DNA of 14,306 nucleotides, from positions 1 to 14,306 of the forward strand of contig CAKQBG010000047.1 in NCBI GenBank assembly GCA_934216145.1, written 5' to 3'. Positions 5,101 through 12,283 of the stretch are shown here, piece after piece. Origin of the DNA: an uncultured Anaeroplasma sp. (GTDB lineage: Bacteria > Bacillota_I > Bacilli_A > Acholeplasmatales > Anaeroplasmataceae). The notes under the pieces were generated by a model that saw only the letters and a list, made by a program, of their open reading frames with translations, was not told where the DNA came from and did not search any database. Positions within the stretch are counted from its first letter, which is position 1. Each line of letters begins with the position of its first letter. The translations under genes and the position numbers were made by a program.

Positions 5101-6414
5101 ATGCTTGTGAAAAAAATACATCCCTATATTTATATAATAATGACCTTTGTTATAGTGATATTAGTAGGTACTTTAGCTTTAATGCTACCTATTTCATCTA
5201 GTGATGGTAAATCCTTTGGATTTGTTAATTCATTATTTATGGCTACATCTGCTGTTTGTGTTACAGGATTATCAGTTATGAATCTAGCTATGGATATGTC
5301 TATTTTTGGTAGAGTTGTTATGACAATATTAATGGAAATAGGTGGATTATCATTTATTACTATTGCGGTATTCTTTTTTACTATTATAGGTGCGAAGATT
5401 GGTGTTAGTAATAGATTTTTATTAAGGGAAGCATTAAATCAAAATTCTGTTAGTGGTATTGTTTCATTAGTTAAAAAAATAATGCTTATATCATTTTCTA
5501 TTCAGTTTATTTGTGCATTAATTAATTTAATTCCTTTAATGGATTATTATAATAATAATTTTTGGTATGCCTTTGGTGCTTCTATATTCCATTCGGCTTC
5601 TTCATTTAATAATGCAGGCTTTGATATATTTGGTAGTGAATCCTTAATTCCCTTTAAGGATAATATCCTAATTAATTCTACAACAATGGTTTTAATATTT
5701 TTGGGTGGTATTGGCTTTATTGTTATAGACGAGATAATAAAGAAAAGAAGATGGAGAAAATTTAATTTGCATACTAAGCTTACCTTGATAACAACATTTA
5801 TTTTATTAATTATAGGAGGCTTAGCCATTAAGCTAACCTATCCAGAATTAAGTTTGCTTCAGTCTTTTTTTACTTCATTTGCTTCTAGAACATGTGGATC
5901 TACTACCTTTGATATGGCAGGATTAAAGAATCATCCGGCCTGTTATATAATTATTATTTTATTAATGCTTATAGGAGCTTCTCCTTGTTCAACTGGTGGT
6001 GGTATAAAGACTACAACTATCGCAATTGCTGTTTTAGCAATTATTAGCTATGCAAAAGGAAAGAAAACTACTGTTTTTCATAGAAAAATACAGGAAAGTC
6101 AAATATTTAAGTCTTTTGTTTTAATTGTTATGTTTTCATTTATTATTTTTATAGGTACATTTATTATTTGTTCTATTCAGCCTGAATTAGGTATACAGGA
6201 AATATTCTTTGAGGTAGTTTCAGCCTTTTCAACTACTGGCTTTTCAATGGGAATCACTTCAAGCTTAAATACTACTTCAAGAATTATTATTTCTATATTA
6301 ATGCTATTAGGTAGAATAGGACCATTAACAATAATAGGTGTTGTAAATAAGAATTGGATGACTGCATCTAATGATGATATTCAATATGTTGAGGAAAGTG
6401 TGATTGTAGGATGA
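5101..6414 (+). CDS. ktrB: Potassium uptake channel subunit KtrB (TrkH/TrkG/KtrB family)
   Basis: The membrane subunit of the Ktr potassium (or Na+-linked K+) uptake system. The 437 residues match KtrB length, shorter than TrkH. The four M1-P-M2 repeats are visible through their selectivity-filter loops: CVTGL (53-57), FNNAGFD (169-175), RTCGSTTF (263-270) and SAFSTTGF (374-381). Each keeps the key filter glycine (G56, G173, G266, G380). The ASPCSTGGGIKTTT segment (293-306) between repeats is characteristic of the family and includes the flexible gate region. Ribosome site GAGGTGG (5088-5094) is 6 bases before the ATG. The stop overlaps the ktrA start by 4 bases (ATGA), so the two subunits are made together. 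Confidence 0.95.
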   Translation: MLVKKIHPYIYIIMTFVIVILVGTLALMLPISSSDGKSFGFVNSLFMATSAVCVTGLSVMNLAMDMSIFGRVVMTILMEIGGLSFITIAVFFFTIIGAKIGVSNRFLLREALNQNSVSGIVSLVKKIMLISFSIQFICALINLIPLMDYYNNNFWYAFGASIFHSASSFNNAGFDIFGSESLIPFKDNILINSTTMVLIFLGGIGFIVIDEIIKKRRWRKFNLHTKLTLITTFILLIIGGLAIKLTYPELSLLQSFFTSFASRTCGSTTFDMAGLKNHPACYIIIILLMLIGASPCSTGGGIKTTTIAIAVLAIISYAKGKKTTVFHRKIQESQIFKSFVLIVMFSFIIFIGTFIICSIQPELGIQEIFFEVVSAFSTTGFSMGITSSLNTTSRIIISILMLLGRIGPLTIIGVVNKNWMTASNDDIQYVEESVIVG

Positions 6415-7076
6415 AAAAAAGTTATTTAGTAATTGGTTTAGGAAGATTTGGCGCTAATGTAGCTAGAGCATTAGAGGAAATGCATTGCGATGTTTTAGCA
6501 ATTGATATTAAAGAGGAATGTGTTAAGCAAATATCACAGGATGTTCCTCATTGTTTAATTGCAGATTCAACAAAAATAAATGTATTACATGAATTAGGTG
6601 CTTCTAATGTAGATTATGCTGTTGTTGCTATTGGTAATAATTTACAAGCATCTATATTAACTGTAGTTAATTTAAAAAATTTAGGTGTTAAAAATATTAT
6701 TGTTAGATCTGATGAAGAAGGACATTGTGATGTTTATAAAATGTTAGGCGCAACAGATGTTATTATTCCTGAGGAAGCATCTGCAAAAGCCTTGGCTAAT
6801 CAGCTTTTAAGTGATAGTGTTTTAGATTACTATCATGTTGCTGCAAATTATGCAATGGTTAAAATTTCTATTGGAGAAAGGTTTGAAGCAAAGTCTTTAA
6901 TTGATTTAAATATACGTAATCGTTTTGATGTAAATATAGTAGGTATTATTAAAGATGAATCATCTTCTGAATTTTTCATTCCAAGGGGAACTGATATTTT
7001 AGAAGCTGGTAATGTTGTAGTTGTAGTAGGAACTGATAGTAAGCTTAAGAAATTTGATCAATTTTTAAATAGTTAG
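6411..7076 (+). CDS. ktrA: Potassium uptake regulatory subunit KtrA (RCK domain protein)
   Basis: The cytoplasmic gating ring subunit that binds nucleotide and opens KtrB. The 221-residue length equals typical KtrA. The N-terminal RCK_N Rossmann domain (about 1-135) has GLGRFG (9-14) at the nucleotide phosphates and Asp32 at the end of the second strand; ADST (51-54) and AIGNN (73-77) are family motifs. The RCK_C (TrkA_C) domain spans about 140-221 and in relatives binds c-di-AMP, which inactivates the channel. No membrane segments. Start overlaps ktrB. The lipid kinase gene begins 10 bases after the stop, so it is probably on the same transcript. Confidence 0.95.
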   Translation: MKKSYLVIGLGRFGANVARALEEMHCDVLAIDIKEECVKQISQDVPHCLIADSTKINVLHELGASNVDYAVVAIGNNLQASILTVVNLKNLGVKNIIVRSDEEGHCDVYKMLGATDVIIPEEASAKALANQLLSDSVLDYYHVAANYAMVKISIGERFEAKSLIDLNIRNRFDVNIVGIIKDESSSEFFIPRGTDILEAGNVVVVVGTDSKLKKFDQFLNS

Positions 7077-7086
7077 GACTGATATT

Positions 7087-7938
7087 TTGAAGGTACTTTT
7101 AGTTTATAACCCCTATAGTAGTAGAAATAAAGAAAAAAGATTAAATAAAATATATAATTTATTATCTATTCATTTTGATGATATTACTATTTATAAATCA
7201 ATTTATAAAAATAGTATTACTGACTATTTAATTAAATATAGTGATGAATTTGATTTATTAATTATTCTAGGTGGAGATGGAACAATTCATGAGGTAATCT
7301 GTGCTTTAGAAAATGTTAATAAGCCTCCATTACTTTTTGTATTTCCATCAGGTGGATGTAATGATATTTCTAAATCATTAGGATTATCTAAAAACATAAA
7401 TAGAAATATAAAAGTATTATTAAAAAATAATATAAGAGAGGTTCCTTCCTTTAGAATAAATAATTCTTATTTTTTATATGCTATGGCAATAGGTATGATG
7501 AGTGATGCTAGCTATAATACAAGCTATAGGCTTAAGTATCATTTTAAGAGATTAGCTTATTATATATATTGCTTAAAGGCTTTTTTTAAGGCAAAGCCTA
7601 CTAGACTTAGTATTAATAATAAGGCTTATGATAAATTAATGCTTTTACTATTATTACATACTAAAAGCTTAGCTGGATATAAAATAAAAGATGGAAGTAT
7701 TTTTGATGAATATTTAGTGCTAGTTGGATTTAATGGGAACAAACTAATATCTTTATTTAGGTTTATATTATTTTTATTTTTTAATAGAACTAAAAATTTA
7801 TTGCTATTAGAAAATAATAATTTTAAAATTGAACTATTTGATTCTACAGCAATAAATGTTGATGGAGAAAGGTTTGATACTAATAATGAAATAGATATTA
7901 GTATTTCTAAAAATTTTTCATTTATATCTAAAAATTGA
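7087..7938 (+). CDS. Diacylglycerol kinase / lipid kinase family protein (DAGK catalytic domain)
   Basis: A soluble or peripheral lipid kinase of the YegS/DgkB type, which transfers phosphate from ATP to a diacylglycerol-like lipid. The 283 residues show NPYSSR (8-13), the nucleotide-binding LGGDGTIHEV (61-70), PSGGCND (87-93) in place of the usual P-x-G-T-x-N-D, KDGSIFDEYL (201-210) corresponding to the DDG motif, and NVDGE (257-261) near the C-terminus. The glycine-threonine of the second motif is replaced (Gly-Cys), so substrate or activity may differ. Start is TTG at 7087 with AGGA (7075-7078) 8 bases upstream; no better ATG is near. It lies 10 bases after ktrA and is followed by a long terminator hairpin. 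True DgkB versus a YegS-like kinase of other substrate cannot be decided. Confidence 0.88.
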   Translation: MKVLLVYNPYSSRNKEKRLNKIYNLLSIHFDDITIYKSIYKNSITDYLIKYSDEFDLLIILGGDGTIHEVICALENVNKPPLLFVFPSGGCNDISKSLGLSKNINRNIKVLLKNNIREVPSFRINNSYFLYAMAIGMMSDASYNTSYRLKYHFKRLAYYIYCLKAFFKAKPTRLSINNKAYDKLMLLLLLHTKSLAGYKIKDGSIFDEYLVLVGFNGNKLISLFRFILFLFFNRTKNLLLLENNNFKIELFDSTAINVDGERFDTNNEIDISISKNFSFISKN

Positions 7939-7965
7939 ATAAAGAAAGACAAGTTAGGATAAAAT
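7936..7965 (+). promoter_or_regulatory. Candidate forespore-type promoter for the ger operon
   Basis: TGAATA (7936-7941, on the lipid-kinase stop codon) resembles the -35 of forespore sigma factors (sigma-F/sigma-G). After a 15-base spacer, GGATAAAAT (7957-7965) fits the GGnnAnAnT form of sigma-F -10 elements; a sigma-G CATAnTA -10 is not evident. The start would be near 7972, inside the loop of the big hairpin and 11 bases before gerAB. GerA operons are normally forespore-expressed, so a promoter is expected here. Weak pattern match in A+T-rich DNA. Confidence 0.3.
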
Positions 7966-8014
7966 ATGCATGGTGATTAGCTATGCGTAAGGCATCTAAG
8001 GCTTGTCTTTTTTT
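7945..8014 (+). terminator. Long two-tier terminator hairpin spanning the gerAB start codon
   Basis: The outer stem AAAGACAAG (7945-7953) pairs with CTTGTCTTT (8002-8010), continued by TTAG/CTAA and AT/AT with small bulges. The inner stem TATGCATGG (7965-7973) pairs with CTATGCGTA (7981-7989), two wobbles, loop TGATTAG. TTTTA follows. It has the form of a rho-independent terminator for the ktrB-ktrA-lipid kinase transcript. Its whole right half is gerAB codons 1-10, and the gerAB ATG (7983-7985) is within the inner stem. Confidence 0.75.
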
Positions 8015-8969
8015 ATTTATATTTATATATAATTATATTTATTTAAGAAGTATATTATTTTATTCTTTATATAATGAAATGAAGGAATTTGGATTAATAT
8101 TTCTTTTAATTATATTAGCTCTTATATTAATATTATTTTTGATTATTCCTAAAGCATTTTATAAGTTTGATTTTTATAATAAAATAAATAATTCTAAGCT
8201 TAAGTATTTATTTACTATTTTCTTATCTATAAGGACAATATTAGGTATAGCATTAGCTTCCTATTTATTATCTAATTATTTTTATAAGGATATTCCTTTT
8301 TATTTTATTCTAATTATATTATTAGCTGCTGTAATATTTTTATCTAGCTTTAAACCAATAGCGATTATTGAAATTAGTTCAATATTAGGAATTATTATTA
8401 TTTTTTTATATTTGTTATATTTTCATATTCCAATAGAAATGAATTTTATTAATAATAGCTCATTTAGTATTTTTCCTTTTTTCTATTCTATTTTTTTTAT
8501 TTTTGATAATTTTATATATTTGTTTTCAAATAAGGATAATTTAGAATTTAAAAAGAGTACTATTATATTAGGAATTATATTTTCTTTAATATTATTAATA
8601 ACTGAATATGGATTAATTATTTTCACTTCTAGTAGTAGCTTATTTATTAATAATCCTATTGTAGGCTTTTTATCCTTTAGGATAGCTCCTATCTCTAGAT
8701 TTTATGGTAGTTTTGATTATATTTATATTACAAGTATAACAATTACAGCTATTATTAAATTAGCTTTTTATAATAGTATAATTACTTATTCTAAAAGAAT
8801 AAGAGTAATTTTAAGCTTTATATTATTAATACTTTCAATATTAATATATTTTTTAATAAAGCTAGATTATAACAATTATTTATACTTCAATTTTATAACT
8901 GGAATATTAATGATAGGTATAGTTATATATATGATAGGAGCATATTATGAAATTAGAAAAAATAAATAA
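7983..8969 (+). CDS. gerAB: GerAB-type spore germination permease (APC superfamily, endospore germination permease)
   Basis: The B subunit of a GerA-family germinant receptor in the spore inner membrane; in relatives it binds the germinant. The 328 residues are shorter than the usual ~360 and extremely hydrophobic, with about ten predicted helices: 7-28, 36-56, 76-98, 103-121, 128-148, 162-181, 193-215, 245-266, 274-292 and 300-321. The segment FRIAPISRFYGSFDYIYI (232-249) corresponds to the conserved region before helix 8 of GerAB proteins. Sequence identity is otherwise low, and the call leans on gene order with gerAA and gerAC. ATG 7983 is the first start after an in-frame TGA at 7974-7976; GGTGAT (7972-7977) could be its ribosome site, 5 bases away. 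The gene overlaps gerAA by 23 bases. Confidence 0.8.
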   Translation: MRKASKACLFLFIFIYNYIYLRSILFYSLYNEMKEFGLIFLLIILALILILFLIIPKAFYKFDFYNKINNSKLKYLFTIFLSIRTILGIALASYLLSNYFYKDIPFYFILIILLAAVIFLSSFKPIAIIEISSILGIIIIFLYLLYFHIPIEMNFINNSSFSIFPFFYSIFFIFDNFIYLFSNKDNLEFKKSTIILGIIFSLILLITEYGLIIFTSSSSLFINNPIVGFLSFRIAPISRFYGSFDYIYITSITITAIIKLAFYNSIITYSKRIRVILSFILLILSILIYFLIKLDYNNYLYFNFITGILMIGIVIYMIGAYYEIRKNK

Positions 8970-10308
8970 TATAAGTAAAATTGAAACTATTGATAATTGT
9001 ATTTTGTATTATATTGATGGATTATGTGATATTAAGCTATTTTATTCTCATTTTTATAATACTATAAAAAAAGATAGAGATATGAGAATAGATAAGCTAT
9101 TTCCTGGAATTTGTAAGGAAATTAATTATTCAGAAATGGATAATTATTTATATGAAGGAGAAATGTGCATTTATAGAAATCAAAGATATTTTCATATAGA
9201 TTTGGTCATTAGTCAAACTAGAGCTATAGGAGATTCAATTATAGAACCAGAATCACCATTTCAAGCAAGAGATGGCTTTAGTGATTATATAAAAACTAAT
9301 ATTTCTCTTATGCGTACAAGAATAAAGGATGAGAGGCTTAATGTTGAAACTACTACTATAGGTAGAAGAAGTAAAACTAAAATTGCATTATTTTCTATTA
9401 ATGATATTCATAATAATAAAATTAAAAATAGTATTATTGAGGTTTTAAATAAAATAGATATAGATTCGGTATTAAGTATAGATGATATTTTAGCTTATTT
9501 TCAAAAGGGACATATTTTTCCTGTTTATCAATATGTAGGCTCTCCTGAAATTGCATCAAACAGGCTTTATAATGGTGAGTTTGTTTTAATAATAGATAGA
9601 ATCTCACTTGCGATTATATTACCTATAAATATGGCTACTGCTACGAAGCTTCCTATTGACAAAACAACTATTCCTTTTTTTACCGTATTAGAAAGAATAA
9701 TGGTAATACTATGCTTTATAATTTCTACTATTGGTCTTGGTTTATTTTGCTCTTTTATAACCATAGATAGTGATTTTTTGTCATTGAGATGGATTTCAAT
9801 ATTAAAATATTTAGAGGGTGATATTGCAATACCTAATTTTTTTCAAATTATGATAATATTATCCTTATTTGAATTATTGTATTTTATAACATTTAGGCAA
9901 TCTAAAATTACTTTATCATCAACAATAGTTTTAGTAGGTGGATTAATAATTGGAGAGAATCTAGCAACAAGTGGTATTGCAGGTGTAATTATTATTACCT
10001 TTACAGCTATAGCATTTTTAGCAGGATTTATGGTATCTACTAATATTACTGTGTTAATAAATATATCTATTATTAGGTTAATAATTTTAATTTTAAGCTG
10101 GCAATTGGGATTATTTGGAGTTGTTGTTGGTGTTATTATATTATTAGCTCTTATGTATAAGGAAAATTTATTTGGAGTTCATTATTTTTATCCTTTTATT
10201 CCCTTAAATATTAAGGATTTTGTTGGATTTTTTAAATCTAGTAGTAGATTAGATATGAGCTATAGGGATTTAAATTTACATGTTAAAAACAGGAGAAGAA
10301 GAAAATGA
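8947..10308 (+). CDS. gerAA: GerAA-type spore germination protein (GerA family)
   Basis: The A subunit of the germinant receptor; in GerA receptors it oligomerises in the spore inner membrane and forms the ion channel. The 453 residues are slightly shorter than the usual 480-500. The N-terminal soluble domain (1-245) carries PFQARDGFSDYIKTNISLMR (104-123), IGRRSKTKIAL (138-148) and IDIDSVL (170-176). Also present are FPVYQYVGSPEIASNRLYNG (191-210) and EFVLIIDRISLAIILP (211-226), all hallmark GerA segments. The membrane domain (about 247-410) has helices at 248-272, 298-315, 322-340, 344-364, 366-386 and 388-404, including IVLVGGLIIGE (327-337). The usual helix-flanking RLP motif is replaced by KITLSSTI. 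AGGAG (8936-8940) is 6 bases before ATG. Overlaps gerAB by 23 and gerAC by 4 bases. Confidence 0.95.
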   Translation: MKLEKINNISKIETIDNCILYYIDGLCDIKLFYSHFYNTIKKDRDMRIDKLFPGICKEINYSEMDNYLYEGEMCIYRNQRYFHIDLVISQTRAIGDSIIEPESPFQARDGFSDYIKTNISLMRTRIKDERLNVETTTIGRRSKTKIALFSINDIHNNKIKNSIIEVLNKIDIDSVLSIDDILAYFQKGHIFPVYQYVGSPEIASNRLYNGEFVLIIDRISLAIILPINMATATKLPIDKTTIPFFTVLERIMVILCFIISTIGLGLFCSFITIDSDFLSLRWISILKYLEGDIAIPNFFQIMIILSLFELLYFITFRQSKITLSSTIVLVGGLIIGENLATSGIAGVIIITFTAIAFLAGFMVSTNITVLINISIIRLIILILSWQLGLFGVVVGVIILLALMYKENLFGVHYFYPFIPLNIKDFVGFFKSSSRLDMSYRDLNLHVKNRRRRK

Positions 10309-10901
10309 AAATAATTATGCTTATTGTTTTTTTATTAAGTTTAGTTAGCTGTCAAAATAATGATTTACCTAGTAAATCATTATATGTAGGAGCTTTAGGA
10401 ATTGAATATGATAATGAGATAGTTATTAGCGCTTTAATATCTAGTTCAAATGAAAATAATACCTTTATTATAAAAACAAGTAGAGGTGAAAATATTAATG
10501 AAGCCCTTAATTTTTTAGAGCTTGAAGAAAGTCACGTTATTAATTTTATGCATATATCTAGTATTGTTTTTAATAATAAGGCTTTAAATTTGGATTTAAT
10601 TAATGAAATAATTAATTTAGCTGTTAGAGATTTTAAAATTAGTTTTAATAGCTATATTTTTTTGACAAATGATAAAATCAGTGATTTATATGATATTGTT
10701 AATAAAGAAGAAGATATTTTATTAAATCAATTGATGGAGCCTGTTTATTCTTATCATATTTATCAAGATGTAAAGCCACTTCATTTAATTACAATGGGAA
10801 AGAGGATAGCTAATAGAAAGAATTTTATTATTCCTACAATCAAAATAAAAGATTCCTCCCTTTTAATTGGAGGAATCAAGTTAGATTTCTTTAATAGCTA
10901 A
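10305..10901 (+). CDS. gerAC: GerAC-type germination lipoprotein, only about half of normal length
   Basis: The lipoprotein C subunit of the germinant receptor, needed for receptor assembly in the spore inner membrane. A type II signal peptide (MKIIMLIVFLLSLVSC) has lipobox LVSC (13-16) with acylated Cys16. The region after it resembles domain 1 of Ger(x)C proteins: YVGALGIEYDNEIVISALI (27-45), SHVINFMHISSIVF (76-89) and MGKRIANRKNFIIPTIKI (164-181). The protein stops at 198 residues, whereas GerAC proteins are usually 350-400, so the C-terminal domains are absent. The last 21 bases overlap the end of the convergent glycosyltransferase gene, and codons 183-191 encode that gene's terminator stem. 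AGGAG (10291-10295) lies 9 bases before ATG; the start overlaps the gerAA stop (ATGA). Either a genuine short form or a product of deletion at this junction. Confidence 0.8.
   Translation: MKIIMLIVFLLSLVSCQNNDLPSKSLYVGALGIEYDNEIVISALISSSNENNTFIIKTSRGENINEALNFLELEESHVINFMHISSIVFNNKALNLDLINEIINLAVRDFKISFNSYIFLTNDKISDLYDIVNKEEDILLNQLMEPVYSYHIYQDVKPLHLITMGKRIANRKNFIIPTIKIKDSSLLIGGIKLDFFNS
10851..10877 (-). terminator. Terminator of the glycosyltransferase gene, embedded in the gerAC 3' end
   Basis: GATTCCTCC (10851-10859) and GGAGGAATC (10869-10877) form a perfect 9-bp stem with a 9-base loop. Read on the minus strand it is followed directly by TTTTATTTT, a good rho-independent terminator for the gene ending at 10881. 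On the plus strand the following bases are not T-rich, so gerAC is less likely to stop here. Confidence 0.85.
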
Positions 10902-12053
10902 ATTAGGAAATTTTTTTATTAATTGTTGCCAAATTATGTCAGCAGTAGCTTCAGCACCAAAATGACAATGATATTCTTTAGCGTTCTTTATATAGCTATC
11001 AAGCTTATTTGGATTTTTAATAAAATCTTGAATCATTAAGACAACCTTATGAGGATTAAATTCTTTTAGAGCGCATTTAACCTCTTTTATATAATGATTT
11101 GCGATATATGTTTCGATTAATGTTGCACAATTAGTTATTATTGATGGAACACCGAAGAAGGTAGGCTCTGCAATGATATTTCCAGATTTTCCACAAAATA
11201 AATTAGCTGAAGCCTCTAACTCTAGTATTCTTGTTGTAAAACCAAAGGGAATGAATGATACACTAGGATTCGGAACTAATGATTTGAAATATTCATATAG
11301 CTCTTGATTTTTACCACAAACAGGAACTACTGTTATTGGTAAATCAAGAGTAATTAGTTCTTCACAAATTGCCTTCATTTTTCCTATACCATATCCTCCT
11401 TCTGCTAATACTATTGTAAATTTATCTAGAGGTAGGTTCATATTTTCTCTATTTATTTTTTTATCTAGAGGTATATTGTATACTTCATTTCTAATTAAAA
11501 AAGGAACTAGCTTTAAATTATTTTCATTATATAATCTTTTTTTCATAGCTCTTCTATAGCCGTATGGCATACTGATTAATGTTAAATCTGCATCACATTC
11601 AAATAGTTTATTAAGAAATGTATCTGGGCAATAATTAATACAAATAGGTCTATTTTTAGTTCTCCATGCTACATAATTTGTAGCCCAGTGAGTAGAAAAA
11701 ACTAAATCAGGCTTTAATTCTTCCATATGAATTAAGCTTTTTTTATAAGCCTTTGGGTAACAAAATTTCATTGCTCCCCAGCTTGATAAATGTCTTCCCC
11801 AAAATTGACAATTGAAGGTTGACCAATAGCCATAGAATCGTTTCAAGCTATATTTTTTAACCTGAGAGCATAGGAAGTTTTCGAATGTTTTTAAATCAGG
11901 ATCATTAGTTTCACTATAAAATTTTGATTCAATTATATCCACTCTATTTCCATATTTTTTTCTAAACATTTCTATAACGCTTTTCATAGGCATTATATGA
12001 CCCATTCCAGCTTCTACATAGGGAAATAGGACTCTAATCTTATTCTCTTCCAT
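10881..12053 (-). CDS. Diacylglycerol glycosyltransferase, MGDG synthase / UgtP-like (GT28 family)
   Basis: A membrane-associated GT-B enzyme that probably adds sugar from a UDP-sugar to diacylglycerol, making glycolipids used in the membrane or as lipoteichoic acid anchors. The 390 residues match UgtP and plant MGDG synthases. The N-terminal acceptor domain (about 1-195) has the loop EAGMGH (14-19), KPDLVFSTHWATN (114-126) and YCPD (141-144). The C-terminal donor domain (about 210-390) has EGGYGIGKM (218-226), VCGKN (245-249) and the nucleotide-sugar motif CGKSGNIIAEPTFFGVPSI (287-305). The EAGMGH loop replaces the more common GGGHG. No signal peptide. The ribosome site AAAGGAG is 6 bases before the ATG. 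It is convergent with gerAC, overlapping by 21 bases, and divergent from the GGDEF gene. The sugar and product number are unknown. Confidence 0.88.
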   Translation of the reverse strand: MEENKIRVLFPYVEAGMGHIMPMKSVIEMFRKKYGNRVDIIESKFYSETNDPDLKTFENFLCSQVKKYSLKRFYGYWSTFNCQFWGRHLSSWGAMKFCYPKAYKKSLIHMEELKPDLVFSTHWATNYVAWRTKNRPICINYCPDTFLNKLFECDADLTLISMPYGYRRAMKKRLYNENNLKLVPFLIRNEVYNIPLDKKINRENMNLPLDKFTIVLAEGGYGIGKMKAICEELITLDLPITVVPVCGKNQELYEYFKSLVPNPSVSFIPFGFTTRILELEASANLFCGKSGNIIAEPTFFGVPSIITNCATLIETYIANHYIKEVKCALKEFNPHKVVLMIQDFIKNPNKLDSYIKNAKEYHCHFGAEATADIIWQQLIKKFPNLAIKEI

Positions 12054-12283
12054 ATTGTTCTCCTTTAACGCTAAAGCTTATTTATATTATATAACAAATA
12101 TTAATAAATAAAAGAATAAATATATGTGAAATTTTGTTAAAATGCTTTTCAAACATAATAATATGTAATATAATCATATTGAATATTAATAAAGTTTTTT
12201 ACAAAATGTTTGCGTTTTCCTAAAACTATACAGTTGAATAAATCATAGAAAATAATTATAATAATAAAAGTTGTGAGGTTGTT
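12054..12283. promoter_or_regulatory. Divergent intergenic region between the glycosyltransferase and GGDEF genes
   Basis: 230 A+T-rich bases. On the minus side it holds the Shine-Dalgarno AAAGGAG, partly within a small hairpin CTTTA-ACGC-TAAAG (12063-12076), and a TATAAT (12091 to 12086) with no convincing -35. On the plus side it holds the GGDEF promoter and ribosome site. AACTATACA at 12224-12232 repeats the half-site of the degV operator. Confidence 0.5.
12234..12262 (+). promoter_or_regulatory. Probable promoter of the GGDEF gene
   Basis: TTGAAT (12234-12239), 17-base spacer, TATAAT (12257-12262). The start would be near 12269, giving a leader of ~15 bases that just contains the ribosome site GTGAGG (12273-12278). 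A near-palindrome AACTAT-ACAGTT (12224-12235) abuts the -35. Confidence 0.6.

Noticed and set aside
5547..5828. Minus-strand ORF inside ktrB
   Set aside because: It is an antisense shadow of the ktrB coding sequence, without start signals.
7626..7952. Minus-strand 108-residue ORF over the lipid kinase 3' end
   Set aside because: It is antisense to the conserved DAGK C-terminal motifs and no ribosome site is present.
9567..9764. Minus-strand ORF inside gerAA
   Set aside because: It is a shadow of the GerA membrane domain coding sequence.
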